64,000 nt of DNA from Thermoleophilia bacterium (GTDB taxonomy: Bacteria; Actinomycetota; Thermoleophilia; Gaiellales; Gaiellaceae): contig JADGPE010000001.1 of assembly GCA_017882605.1 (NCBI GenBank), positions 1 to 64,000 on the forward strand. Reading direction: 5' to 3'. A model generated the notes under the pieces. That model was not told the origin of the DNA. It saw only the letters and a program-made list of their open reading frames with translations, and searched no databases. A program made the position numbers and the translations under genes. Below, piece by piece: positions 9,996-18,713 of the stretch (position 1 is its first letter; the number at the start of each line of letters is the position of its first letter).

Positions 9996-11678
9996 TCAAT
10001 GCACCGGTGCGTCCGGCGGCACCGACAGGTATTGCAGATCGAACTTGGCGATCTGGGCGAAGGCGGGCGCCGCGACGATGCCCCCGTAGATCTGGCCGTG
10101 CGGCTGTTCGACGCTGACGAGCACGAGGAGGCGCGGCGATTTCACGGGCACCATGCCGAGGAACGAGGCGACGTACTTGCCGGTCGTGTACCCGTGCGGC
10201 CCGGGGATCTGGGCCGTGCCGGTCTTGCCTGCAACCGTGTAGCCGGCGATCTGCGCCTCGTTGCCGGTCGCGCCGTGCTCGTCGACCACACCGGTGAGCA
10301 TCGTCTTCAGCGCCCGGTCGACCGCGGGAGAGACCACTCTCCGGTGCTTGAAGCTGTGCAGCGTGCGACCGCCGACCCGCTCGACGAGATGCGGCTGGAT
10401 CCACACCCCGCCGTTTGCGATCGCGGCGTAGGCCGAGGCGATCTGGATCGGCGTTACCGCGATGCCCTGGCCGATCGGAACATTGCCGATCGTCGTGCCC
10501 GACCACTGATCCGGGAACGACGGGACGATCCCGCCGCTCTCCCCGGGGAAGTCGAGGCCGGTCGGCTTCCCGAAACCGAAGCGCTCGATCCACTTCACGA
10601 GGTCCGGCGCGCCGAGCTTCTCCGCGATCGTGATCGCCCCGACGTTCGACGAGTACGAGAGGATCTTCGCCACGGTCAACGTCTCGGTGCCGCGCAGCTC
10701 GGCGTCGTGGATGCACTTGTCCGCCACCTGGATGCACGGCGGCAACTTGAATGTCGACCGTGGCGTCACGAGCCCCTCCGTGAGTGCGCCGGCGACCGTG
10801 ACGAGCTTGAACACCGATCCAGGCTCGAACACGTCGGTGACGGCGTGGTTCGTGAGGTACGTCTGGGGCACCCGTGAAGAGTCGTTCGCGTTGTACCCCG
10901 GCGCCTGCGCCATCGCGAGCACGGCACCCGTATGGGGATCGAGCACGATCGCCGTCGCCGACCGCGCGTGCCACTTGGCGACCGTCTCGCGCAGCACCTC
11001 CTCGGCGTTCGCCTGGATCTTGTTGTCGATCGTCGAGAACACGTCGTGCCCCTGCCGTTCGGGCGTGGCGCTGACGACGTTGATCGTCTGGCCGAACGGG
11101 TCGCGCACGATCGTCTGCTTGCCAGGCTTGCCTTTGAGCTGCCGGTCGTACTCGATCTCCAGGCCGCCGAGGCCGCGGTTGTCGGTGCCTGCGAAGCCGA
11201 TGACTTGCGAGGCGACGCTCCCCTGCGGATAGGTGCGCTTCTCCTCCGGATAGTCGTTGACGCCGGTGAACTTCTTCTGCATGAACGCCGCCGCCTTCAG
11301 CGGGTCCGCGAAGCGCTTGACATAGACAAACGCCGTCTTGCGGTTCAGAAGCTGCGGGTAGAGCTGATTCGCGTCGACGCCGAGGATGCGGTGGGCCGCA
11401 ACCGCGACCGCCCGCGGATCGGCGAGCTGGCGAGGATCGGCGTAGATCGTCTTCGTCTGCTCGCCGATCGCGAGTTGCACGCCGTTGGTGTCGAAGATCG
11501 TCCCTCGACCGGCGGGGACGACGACCGTCTCGCGATGTTGCCGCTCGGCCATGCGTCCGAGCGTGGCCGCGCGAACACCCTGGAGCCATACTGCACGCGC
11601 AAGCGTCGCTGCGAAGACGAGCGCGAAGATCACGAGCAACAGGCGGATGCGCCGATTTGCCTGCTTGTCGCGCATCAC
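9996..11678 (-). CDS. ftsI: Peptidoglycan transpeptidase FtsI/PBP3 (class B PBP)
   Basis: RGTIFDTNGVQLA, EPGSVFKLVT (SxxK), SYSSNVG (SxN), AGKTGTAQI (KTG). Confidence 0.95.
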   Translation of the reverse strand: MMRDKQANRRIRLLLVIFALVFAATLARAVWLQGVRAATLGRMAERQHRETVVVPAGRGTIFDTNGVQLAIGEQTKTIYADPRQLADPRAVAVAAHRILGVDANQLYPQLLNRKTAFVYVKRFADPLKAAAFMQKKFTGVNDYPEEKRTYPQGSVASQVIGFAGTDNRGLGGLEIEYDRQLKGKPGKQTIVRDPFGQTINVVSATPERQGHDVFSTIDNKIQANAEEVLRETVAKWHARSATAIVLDPHTGAVLAMAQAPGYNANDSSRVPQTYLTNHAVTDVFEPGSVFKLVTVAGALTEGLVTPRSTFKLPPCIQVADKCIHDAELRGTETLTVAKILSYSSNVGAITIAEKLGAPDLVKWIERFGFGKPTGLDFPGESGGIVPSFPDQWSGTTIGNVPIGQGIAVTPIQIASAYAAIANGGVWIQPHLVERVGGRTLHSFKHRRVVSPAVDRALKTMLTGVVDEHGATGNEAQIAGYTVAGKTGTAQIPGPHGYTTGKYVASFLGMVPVKSPRLLVLVSVEQPHGQIYGGIVAAPAFAQIAKFDLQYLSVPPDAPVH

Positions 11679-12034
11679 TTCGCGACGTTCACGTACCCGT
11701 ACGGATCCTGGTAGACGAGGCCAAACTGCTTGACGGCCTCTTCTTTGATCGCCCGCGAGGCGACCAGCGACGAATACTGCGACTGCAGGGCGGCGTTGTC
11801 GGCAAGCAGCTTCGACCGCTCGGTGTTCGTCTTGTCGAGTGACAAGTTGAGCTGCAGCACGGCCACGTTCACGAATACGACACCTGCCAGCAGAATCCCG
11901 CTGACGGCGATCCAGAGAATGCCGCCGCGGGTCCTCGCCTGGGCGCGCTTGCGCGAGCGCGGCTTCGACCGGGGCCGCGGGCGAACACCGGGCTCGGCGA
12001 TCGTCGATGCCTGAGCGTGCGTCAAGCTGGCCAC
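11675..12034 (-). CDS. ftsL: FtsL-like cell division membrane protein
   Basis: Short, one TM (GGILWIAVSGILLAGVVFVNVAVL) followed by coiled coil, between rsmH and ftsI; GTG start at 12034 suggested. Confidence 0.75.
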   Translation of the reverse strand: MASLTHAQASTIAEPGVRPRPRSKPRSRKRAQARTRGGILWIAVSGILLAGVVFVNVAVLQLNLSLDKTNTERSKLLADNAALQSQYSSLVASRAIKEEAVKQFGLVYQDPYGYVNVAK

Positions 12035-12038
12035 GGCG

Positions 12039-12992
12039 CTAGACCCTCGTTCCGACGCGGAGGCGCGCGGACTGCGCACGCGGGTTGCGTGCGACCTCGG
12101 CCGCGCTCGGACGCACCGCCCGGCGCGGCGTCGCGCGCATCGTCGCCTCGGATCCGCAGACGCAGACCGGGAAGTCGGGGGGGCACGTGCAACCGTGCTC
12201 CTGCTTGCGAAGGAACTGCTTGACGATCCGATCCTCGAGCGAGTGGAACGAGATCACCCCGAGTCGCCCGCCGGGCCGCAGCATCTCGAGCGCCGCCGGC
12301 AGCGCACGCTCGAGCGCACCGAGCTCGTCGTTGACCTCGATCCGCAGCGCCTGAAAGACACGCTTCGCAGGGTGCCCTTCACCGAATCTGGCCGGCGCGG
12401 GAATCGCCGCCTTGATCACCTCCACCAGGTCGGAGGTGCGCTCGAACGGCTGCGACGCGCGACGCCTGACGATCGCCCGCGCGATCTGACGGGCGTACCG
12501 CTCTTCGCCGTAGCGCTTGAAGATGTCCGCGAGGTCGCGCTCGTCTGCCTCGCCGACGAGGTCGCGGGCGGAGAACGACGCGCTTGGATCCATGCGCATG
12601 TCGAGCGGCGCGTCGACCGCATACGAGAAGCCGCGGTCGGGCCGGTCGAGCTGCATCGAGGAGACGCCGAGGTCGAGCAGGATCGCGTCGGCCTTGACGC
12701 CGTTGTCCGCGAGGTGCTGGAGAACGGTCGAGAACTCGCCGTGGTGGAGCCGAGCCTTGACGCCGGTCTCACGTCGGAAACGCTCGAAGAACGGCGCCAC
12801 CGTCGGGTCGCGGTCGATCGCGATCAGCTTCCCGTCGCCGCGCAGGCGCGACGCGAGGACCAGCGAGTGGCCGCCGGCTCCGAAGGTGCCGTCGACGATC
12901 GTCTCCCCCGGGCGCGGGTCGAGAAGTGAGACGACCTCCTCGGCGAGGACCGGGACGTGATCGGACTCAGTTGGCAAGACGCTCGGCAACAT
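12039..12992 (-). CDS. rsmH: 16S rRNA (cytosine1402-N4)-methyltransferase RsmH (MraW)
   Basis: HVPVLAEEVVSLLDPRPGETIVDGTFGAGGHS, LLDLGVSSMQLD, RVFQALRIEVNDEL, SFHSLEDRIVK; ATG at 12992. Confidence 0.97.
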   Translation of the reverse strand: MLPSVLPTESDHVPVLAEEVVSLLDPRPGETIVDGTFGAGGHSLVLASRLRGDGKLIAIDRDPTVAPFFERFRRETGVKARLHHGEFSTVLQHLADNGVKADAILLDLGVSSMQLDRPDRGFSYAVDAPLDMRMDPSASFSARDLVGEADERDLADIFKRYGEERYARQIARAIVRRRASQPFERTSDLVEVIKAAIPAPARFGEGHPAKRVFQALRIEVNDELGALERALPAALEMLRPGGRLGVISFHSLEDRIVKQFLRKQEHGCTCPPDFPVCVCGSEATMRATPRRAVRPSAAEVARNPRAQSARLRVGTRV

Positions 12993-13395
12993 CTTCTGCG
13001 CTCCCTTCGACTTCGTGCAGCTGCTGACGCCACTTCGCTCGATCCCAGATCTCCACGTGGTCGAAGACGCCGGCCACCGTGACCTCGCGTCCAAGCCCGG
13101 CGTGGTCGATCAGGCCCGACGGGATGACCACGCGCCCCTGCTTGTCCAGTTCGCCCTGCGCAGCACCGGAGAAGAAGTGCCGCTGCATCACGCGCGATCC
13201 CTCGGCGAGCGGGTCGAGGCTGCGGATCCGCTCGGCGAGCTGCTCCCAGGCGAGGCGGGGGTACGCGTAGAGGCACCCGTCGAGACCGCGGGTGACGACG
13301 ACGCCGTCCTCGAACGCCGCCCGGTGCTTGGACGGCAGGGTGAGGCGGTTCTTCTCGTCGAGGGAATGTTCATGCTCACCAAGAAGGTGGTCCAC
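12967..13395 (-). CDS. mraZ: Transcriptional regulator MraZ
   Basis: LLGEHEHSLDEKNRLTLPSKHR and second AbrB-like half (GELDKQGRVVIPSGLIDHAGLGREVTVAGVFDHVEIWD); GTG start at 13395. Confidence 0.95.
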   Translation of the reverse strand: MDHLLGEHEHSLDEKNRLTLPSKHRAAFEDGVVVTRGLDGCLYAYPRLAWEQLAERIRSLDPLAEGSRVMQRHFFSGAAQGELDKQGRVVIPSGLIDHAGLGREVTVAGVFDHVEIWDRAKWRQQLHEVEGSAEDVAERLAN

Positions 13396-13425
13396 TGCTC
13401 CCCACTTTACCCCACTTTCCCCCAC
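13391..13425 (-). promoter_or_regulatory. MraZ-box array (GTGGG repeats, 10-bp period)
   Basis: Minus strand GTGGGGGAAA-GTGGGGTAAA-GTGGGGAGCA-GTGGA immediately upstream of mraZ; cccac on the plus strand at 13401, 13411 and 13421. Confidence 0.85.
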
Positions 13426-13475
13426 CTGTAAAGCCCTGCGGGTCCAGGCGGCGGCCAGGCCAGTCCCGGGAGGGA

Positions 13476-14252
13476 CTAGGTCGGAAGGCTTTGGACGCGG
13501 TCGCCGACCCTGACCCGGCCGGGCGCGGCGACGGCGGCATGCACTCCGAACGGCAGCGGCTCGGTCGTCTCGAGCCGGCCGCGGTAGGCAGCGAGGGCCT
13601 TGAGCGTGTCGAGGTCGGTGCGTCCGGTGTCCGGGCTCTGGTTCGTGACGACGCACCGGCCGACGTTGCCCTGCGGCACCACGACGGCCTCGCCGACCGC
13701 GATCCTCCTCCCGAGCCAGGCGTCTTCCTCATGGGCGCCGAGGCCCTCGATCCCGAAGTTCATGCGAAAGCGACGCCCGTCGACGGCTTCGACGCCGAGC
13801 GCATCCGCGAGCGCCTCCAGAGACGACGTGCCGAGGAGGGTCACCGCGCCGCCGCGACCGCGGTCGGCGGCACCGTGCGCGGGCTCGACCAGCCGCACCC
13901 GTTCACCGATGAGCACCGAGACGGCCTCCGCCCACGGTCCACGGACGAGCCGGGCCGTACGCGGCCGCGAGTGGAACCGGGTCTCGATCTCCTCCCCACG
14001 CTCGACGGAGGCGCTGACCACCGTGCCGTCCTCGAACCGCAGCGCGAGCGTGTCGGCCGGCTCGTCATAGTCGGCGCGCACGAGCTGCAGTGACCCGGAA
14101 TCCTTGTTGTTGAGCAGCCGTCCCGTGTCGGTGACGAAGTAGAACCGGCGATCCCCCTTCGGCCCGCTCTCCAGCAACTCGACCTCGTCCACGAGCTGCA
14201 GAGCCGTCGCCTTGACGGGCGCCAGCGAGATCCACGCGACCCGGCCGCTCAT
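13476..14252 (-). CDS. MOSC domain-containing protein
   Basis: N-terminal beta-barrel-like region plus GRRFRMNFGIEGLGAHEEDAWLGRRIAVGEAVVVPQGNVGRCVVTNQSPDTGRTDLDTLKAL. Confidence 0.85.
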   Translation of the reverse strand: MSGRVAWISLAPVKATALQLVDEVELLESGPKGDRRFYFVTDTGRLLNNKDSGSLQLVRADYDEPADTLALRFEDGTVVSASVERGEEIETRFHSRPRTARLVRGPWAEAVSVLIGERVRLVEPAHGAADRGRGGAVTLLGTSSLEALADALGVEAVDGRRFRMNFGIEGLGAHEEDAWLGRRIAVGEAVVVPQGNVGRCVVTNQSPDTGRTDLDTLKALAAYRGRLETTEPLPFGVHAAVAAPGRVRVGDRVQSLPT

Positions 14253-14261
14253 CGTTTCACG

Positions 14262-15038
14262 CTACCCGGCCAGCTGCGACGCGTACGGTCCCGGACCGCC
14301 CAACACGGCCGAGCCGGCGCGCGCGGCGAGCGCGAGCGCGTCGTCGAGCGCGTCGCCCCGCGCCAGCGCGAAGGCAAGCGCTGCCGAGAACGAGTCGCCG
14401 GCGCCGTAGGTGTCGACGATCGTTTCGGCAGGAACCGCCGCAAAGCGAGAACCGTTCGCCGTGCCGCCGTTCACGCCGTCGGTGAGCACCACCGTCTGCA
14501 CCTCGAGCGAGCCGTCGTAGCGTTCGCCCGCATCGTTCGAGCTGCCGACGAGCAGGTCGATCGTCACCGGCGCGGCGCGAAGCGTCGGCAGCTCGCGTGC
14601 CGTCGCCGCGAGGAACCGTGCCGCGCGCGCCTCGCGCAGAACCTCCGGGAGGCCCGAGACGAAGAACACGAGGTCGTACCCGTGCAGCGGAAGCGGCCCG
14701 TGGGGCAACAGCTTGTCGCCAAGCACGGTGATCGTCCGCTCCCCGTCAGCGTCGACATGCGTCCACGCGCGGCGTGTCTCGCCGCCCCACTGGACGTGAA
14801 CGTCGATGCCGAGGCTCGCAAGCCGGCGCTCTGACGCGCGACCGAGCTCGTCGCGGCCCAGAGCCGTGAAGAGCTCGCATCTGCCTGCTAGCAGGGCGAG
14901 CTGGCGCGCAACGACCGCACCGCCCCCGGCCGGTTCGGCGCTCGTCGAGCTCGCGTGGACGATCGACCCTGGAGCCGGGACGCGGGGCACGCGCGCAAAC
15001 TCGACCCACTCGACGTGACCGACGACTGCGCATCTCAC
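14262..15038 (-). CDS. PfkB/ribokinase-family carbohydrate kinase
   Basis: AEPAGGGAVVARQLALLAG and C-terminal VDTYGAGDSFSAALAFALA (PfkB signature 2); ORF 14262..15086. Confidence 0.85.
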   Translation of the reverse strand: MRCAVVGHVEWVEFARVPRVPAPGSIVHASSTSAEPAGGGAVVARQLALLAGRCELFTALGRDELGRASERRLASLGIDVHVQWGGETRRAWTHVDADGERTITVLGDKLLPHGPLPLHGYDLVFFVSGLPEVLREARAARFLAATARELPTLRAAPVTIDLLVGSSNDAGERYDGSLEVQTVVLTDGVNGGTANGSRFAAVPAETIVDTYGAGDSFSAALAFALARGDALDDALALAARAGSAVLGGPGPYASQLAG

Positions 15039-15066
15039 GATTTCGCACCCTGCCACGTTTGCTTCG

Positions 15067-15555
15067 ATGATGGGGAGCGTGTCCACCGCCGATCCGATCC
15101 CGCCGTTCGAGCGCTTCTACCTCGCGCACCGCGACGAGGTGCTCGGCTACCTGCGGCGCCTCCTCGGCCAGCGGGCCGACGACGCGTGGCAGGAGACCTT
15201 CCTGCGTGCGCTGCGTGCGTACGACCGGCTCCAGCACGGAAAGCACCTCCGCGCGTGGGTGTTCACGATCGCGACGAACGTGGCGATGGACGACCTGCGC
15301 CGTGCGCAGACGACGGACACGCTCGAGGAAGGCGACGTGCCTCCCGTCGAGCTGCGCCGGGACGCGTTCCGCGAGCTCGAGCACCTGACCGGCGGCCTGC
15401 CGCCGACCGAGCGCGCAGCTGTCGTGCTTCGCTACGGCTACGACCTCCCCTACGCCCAGATCGCCACAGCCCTCGGCTCATCCGAGGACGCTGCGCGCGC
15501 CGCAGCCTCGTCCGGTGTCCGCAGACTGAGGAGGACCCATGAACGTCACGCCTGA
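15067..15555 (+). CDS. ECF-type RNA polymerase sigma factor
   Basis: Region 2 (DDAWQETFLRALRAYDRL...LRAWVFTIATNVAMDDLRR) and region 4 (LPPTERAAVVLRYGYDLPYAQIATALGSSEDAARAAASSGVRRLR). Confidence 0.85.
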   Translation: MMGSVSTADPIPPFERFYLAHRDEVLGYLRRLLGQRADDAWQETFLRALRAYDRLQHGKHLRAWVFTIATNVAMDDLRRAQTTDTLEEGDVPPVELRRDAFRELEHLTGGLPPTERAAVVLRYGYDLPYAQIATALGSSEDAARAAASSGVRRLRRTHERHA

Positions 15556-16087
15556 CCTCGACGCCCGCTTCCGCCAGACCGCCCTCGGCGAAGGCCTCGT
15601 CGATGTGCGCTTCGACACTTTCGACTCTCCGGTCGGCGAGCTCTTCGTCGCGGCGACCAACCGGGGCCTCGCCCGGATCTCGTACCGGCCGGAGGGCATG
15701 GAGGAATCGCTCGCGCGCACGTTCGGCGTCCGCGTGCTGCGCTCGCCGCTCGACGACGTCCGCAGGGAGCTCGACGAGTACTTCGCGGGCAAGCGCCACG
15801 AGTTCGACCTGCCGCTCGACCTGCGCGTGGCGCCCTTCCACGCCGAGGTGCTCCGCCAACTGGCGCTCGTCCCGTATGGGCGCACCGACACGTACGGGTC
15901 GCTCGCTGCCAAGGTGGGTCGCCCGCGGGCGGCTCGTGCCGTCGGGACGGTCATGAATCGCAACCCGATCCCGATCGTGCTCCCGTGCCACCGCATCGTG
16001 GGCGCGAACGGGTCGCTGACCGGCTATGCCGGCGGGCTCGACGTCAAGCTGCGCCTGCTGCAGCTCGAAGGAGCGATGCTGCCCTAG
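15539..16087 (+). CDS. ogt: Methylated-DNA--protein-cysteine methyltransferase (Ogt/MGMT family)
   Basis: VPYGRTDTYGSLAAKVGRPRAARAVGTVMNRNPIPIVLPCHRIVG: active-site PCHR motif. Confidence 0.93.
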   Translation: MNVTPDLDARFRQTALGEGLVDVRFDTFDSPVGELFVAATNRGLARISYRPEGMEESLARTFGVRVLRSPLDDVRRELDEYFAGKRHEFDLPLDLRVAPFHAEVLRQLALVPYGRTDTYGSLAAKVGRPRAARAVGTVMNRNPIPIVLPCHRIVGANGSLTGYAGGLDVKLRLLQLEGAMLP

Positions 16088-17347
16088 ATGGCCGAGCGCA
16101 TCGTCGTTGTCGGTGGAGGCTTCGGAGGGCTGCTCGCGGTCCGGGGCCTCCGCCGCGCCAACGTCGAGGTGACGCTCGTCGACCGGCAGAACTTCTATCT
16201 CTTCCAGCCGCTCGCCTACCAGGTCGCGACCGGATCGCTGTCGTCGGTCGAGGTTGCGGTGCCCTTGCGGCAGATCCTGCGACGCCAGCGAAACGCGCGC
16301 GTCATCCTCGGCGAGGTCGCCGGCTTCGACCTGGAGGCGCGGCACGTCTTCGTGACGAGCCTCCCCAACGGCGGGACGCTGACGCTCGACTACGACACCC
16401 TCGTCGTAGCCGGCGGCGCGCGCTACTCGTACTTCGGACACGACGACTGGGCGCCCTACGCGCCCGAGCTGAAATCGCTCGAGGGTGCGCTCGACCTACG
16501 AGATCGCATCCTGCGTGCGTTCGAGGCCGCGGAGGTGGAGCAGGACGAGGCGGCGCGTGCGGAATGGCTCACCTTCGTCGTGGTCGGCGCCGGGCCGACC
16601 GGCGTCGAGATGGCCGGCCAGATCGCCGAGCTCGGCAAGGACGTCCTGCACAGCGAATACCGCGCGATGGACACGCGGCAGACCCGGGTGCTGCTCATCG
16701 AGGCGACGGGCCGCGTGCTCGGCGCCTTTCCGCCCTCCCTCTCTGCGAGCGGCGAACGGCAGCTGCGTTCGCTCGGCGTCACGCCTCTGCTCGAGACGAC
16801 CGTGGTCGGGATCGACGCCAGCTCGGTGGAGGTGGAGACCTCCGACGGTGCGCGCTCGCGCATTCCCGCGCGCACGGTGATCTGGGCCGCGGGCGTCACC
16901 GCCTCACCGCTCGCGGGGCTGCTGGCCGCCGCGGTGGGCGCCGAGACCGACCGCGCAGGCCGCCTGACCGTCGAGCCAGATCTGACCCTGGCCGGGCATC
17001 CCGAGGTGTTCGCGCTCGGCGACATGGTCACCGTGCGCGGCCTGCAGCTCCACGGCGTCGCGCCCGTCGCGATGCAACAGGGCCGGCATGCCGCCCGCTC
17101 GATCCGAGGCAGCTCCCGGATGCCGTTCCGCTACCGCGACAAGGGCGAGCTCGCGACGATCGGGCGCTCACGCGCGGTCGGGGTCGTCAAGGGCACTCGC
17201 CTGAGCGGGTTCGTCGCCTGGCTGATGTGGCTCGCAATCCACATCGTCTATCTCGTCGGCTTCCAAAACCGGCTGCTCGTCCTGACCCGATGGACGTTCA
17301 GCTACCTGACGCGCGGCCGCGGCGCGCGCGTGATCCACCGCACCTAA
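16088..17347 (+). CDS. ndh: Type II NADH dehydrogenase / FAD-dependent pyridine nucleotide-disulfide oxidoreductase
   Basis: VVVGGGFGGLLAVRGLR, TFVVVGAGPTGVEMAGQIAEL, FALGDMVTVRG, C-terminal membrane helix. Confidence 0.9.
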   Translation: MAERIVVVGGGFGGLLAVRGLRRANVEVTLVDRQNFYLFQPLAYQVATGSLSSVEVAVPLRQILRRQRNARVILGEVAGFDLEARHVFVTSLPNGGTLTLDYDTLVVAGGARYSYFGHDDWAPYAPELKSLEGALDLRDRILRAFEAAEVEQDEAARAEWLTFVVVGAGPTGVEMAGQIAELGKDVLHSEYRAMDTRQTRVLLIEATGRVLGAFPPSLSASGERQLRSLGVTPLLETTVVGIDASSVEVETSDGARSRIPARTVIWAAGVTASPLAGLLAAAVGAETDRAGRLTVEPDLTLAGHPEVFALGDMVTVRGLQLHGVAPVAMQQGRHAARSIRGSSRMPFRYRDKGELATIGRSRAVGVVKGTRLSGFVAWLMWLAIHIVYLVGFQNRLLVLTRWTFSYLTRGRGARVIHRT

Positions 17348-18060
17348 CGAAGAGCCTCCGCGACCGTGCGCACCGCCGCGTCGTAGGCGACGGCTGCGAG
17401 CCCTCCGCCCCACGTCAGGCGAGCGACGCCGAGCTCCTGCAGGTCGGCGGGCTCGGGCACGCCCCGGTCGACGATCACGTTCATCGGACCATCGATGCGG
17501 CGGGCGAGCTCCGGGATCGAGACGGGCGGACAGAGGATCGGGTACGTGCAGTCGGCGCCCGCGGCGAGGTACGCGTTTGCCCGGTCGACGGCCTCGTCGA
17601 CGTCGCCGCCGATGCGCAGGAACACGTCGATGCGGGCGTTCACGACGAGGTCCGGGACCGCCTCGCGGATCGCACCGATCGCCGCCACCTGCTCGTCGAG
17701 CGGCACGAGCCCGGCACGAGTCGAGTCCTCGAAGTTGATCCCGACGAGACCCGCGTCCCAGGCCGCGCGGGCAGTGCCGGCCGGGTCGCCGTAGCCGCGC
17801 TCGAGATCCGCGGTCACGGGCACGTCGACCGCCGCAGCGATCCGTCGTGCGGTCTCGACCATCTCGTCCCGCGGGGCCCGCTCGCCGTCCTCCCAGCCGA
17901 GCGCCCGCGCGACGGCCGAACTCGTCGTCGCGAGCGCACGGCAACCCTTGAGCCCGGCGAGAGCCTTCGCGCTCGCGACGTCCCAGGCGTTCGGCAGCAC
18001 GAGGAGCGGCGGCTCGAAGTGCATGCGCCGAAACGCCACGGCCTTGGCGTGCTGGTCCAT
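17344..18060 (-). CDS. Isocitrate lyase/PEP mutase family protein
   Basis: LVLPNAWDVASAKAL, VPVTADLERGYGDP, GLVGINFEDS, VVNARIDVFL. Confidence 0.9.
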   Translation of the reverse strand: MDQHAKAVAFRRMHFEPPLLVLPNAWDVASAKALAGLKGCRALATTSSAVARALGWEDGERAPRDEMVETARRIAAAVDVPVTADLERGYGDPAGTARAAWDAGLVGINFEDSTRAGLVPLDEQVAAIGAIREAVPDLVVNARIDVFLRIGGDVDEAVDRANAYLAAGADCTYPILCPPVSIPELARRIDGPMNVIVDRGVPEPADLQELGVARLTWGGGLAAVAYDAAVRTVAEALR

Positions 18061-18078
18061 CTCAGCCGATTGCGAACG

Positions 18079-18627
18079 TCACCCGCCGCAGTTCTGCTTG
18101 CCCCACGCGCTCAGATGCTGCTCCGCGGCCTGGAGCTTCGGATCGGAGAACGCCTTCGCCGCCGACGTGAGCGCTGACAGCTGTGATGCCGTCGGAGCCT
18201 TTCCGGGCGTATAGCCGGCCTTCTGGATGGCCTTGACATAGCTCCCGAACGCCGACGCGATCGTTTCGAAGTCGGACCGGATCGCCGAGGGGGCCGCTTT
18301 CGCGAGCGCCTCGTACGCGTCGGCAACGGTGTTCAGATTCGACTTTCCGGAGCCGCTCGCCGCAGCCATCGCCTGCGAGAACTTCTTACCGACGCTCGCG
18401 AGCTGCACGCAGTTCTTCGCCGAGGCGAACGAGGCCGACCCGCTGCCGGTCGAGGTGACCGTGGTCGTCCCGCTCTTTGTCGCGGACGTCGTGGTCGTCG
18501 TCGTCGTCGTGGTCGTCGTGGTGGCGATCGAGCTCGTCGTCTCGGTGGCCGACTTCTTGCTGCCGCAGCCCACAGCCACGACGACGAGCACGAGCACGAG
18601 CACGATCCGGACCAACGTGAATCTCAT
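18079..18627 (-). CDS. Putative lipoprotein with poly-threonine linker
   Basis: MRFTLVRIVLVLVLVVVAVGCGSKKS (signal peptide/lipobox VAVGC) then T12 tract; ATG at 18627. Confidence 0.75.
   Translation of the reverse strand: MRFTLVRIVLVLVLVVVAVGCGSKKSATETTSSIATTTTTTTTTTTTSATKSGTTTVTSTGSGSASFASAKNCVQLASVGKKFSQAMAAASGSGKSNLNTVADAYEALAKAAPSAIRSDFETIASAFGSYVKAIQKAGYTPGKAPTASQLSALTSAAKAFSDPKLQAAEQHLSAWGKQNCGG
18487..18522 (-). repeat. Trinucleotide (ACG/ACC)12 tract encoding Thr12
   Basis: Plus strand cgtcgtggtcgtcgtcgtcgtcgtggtcgtcgtggt, in frame in the lipoprotein. Confidence 0.9.
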
Positions 18628-18713
18628 CTCCGACCTTCCCCTCTCGGTTGGCGCGTCACGATCCCGACCGATCGTAGGCACAACGAGCTCGAGCTTCAAC
18701 TCGCGACCGACGG

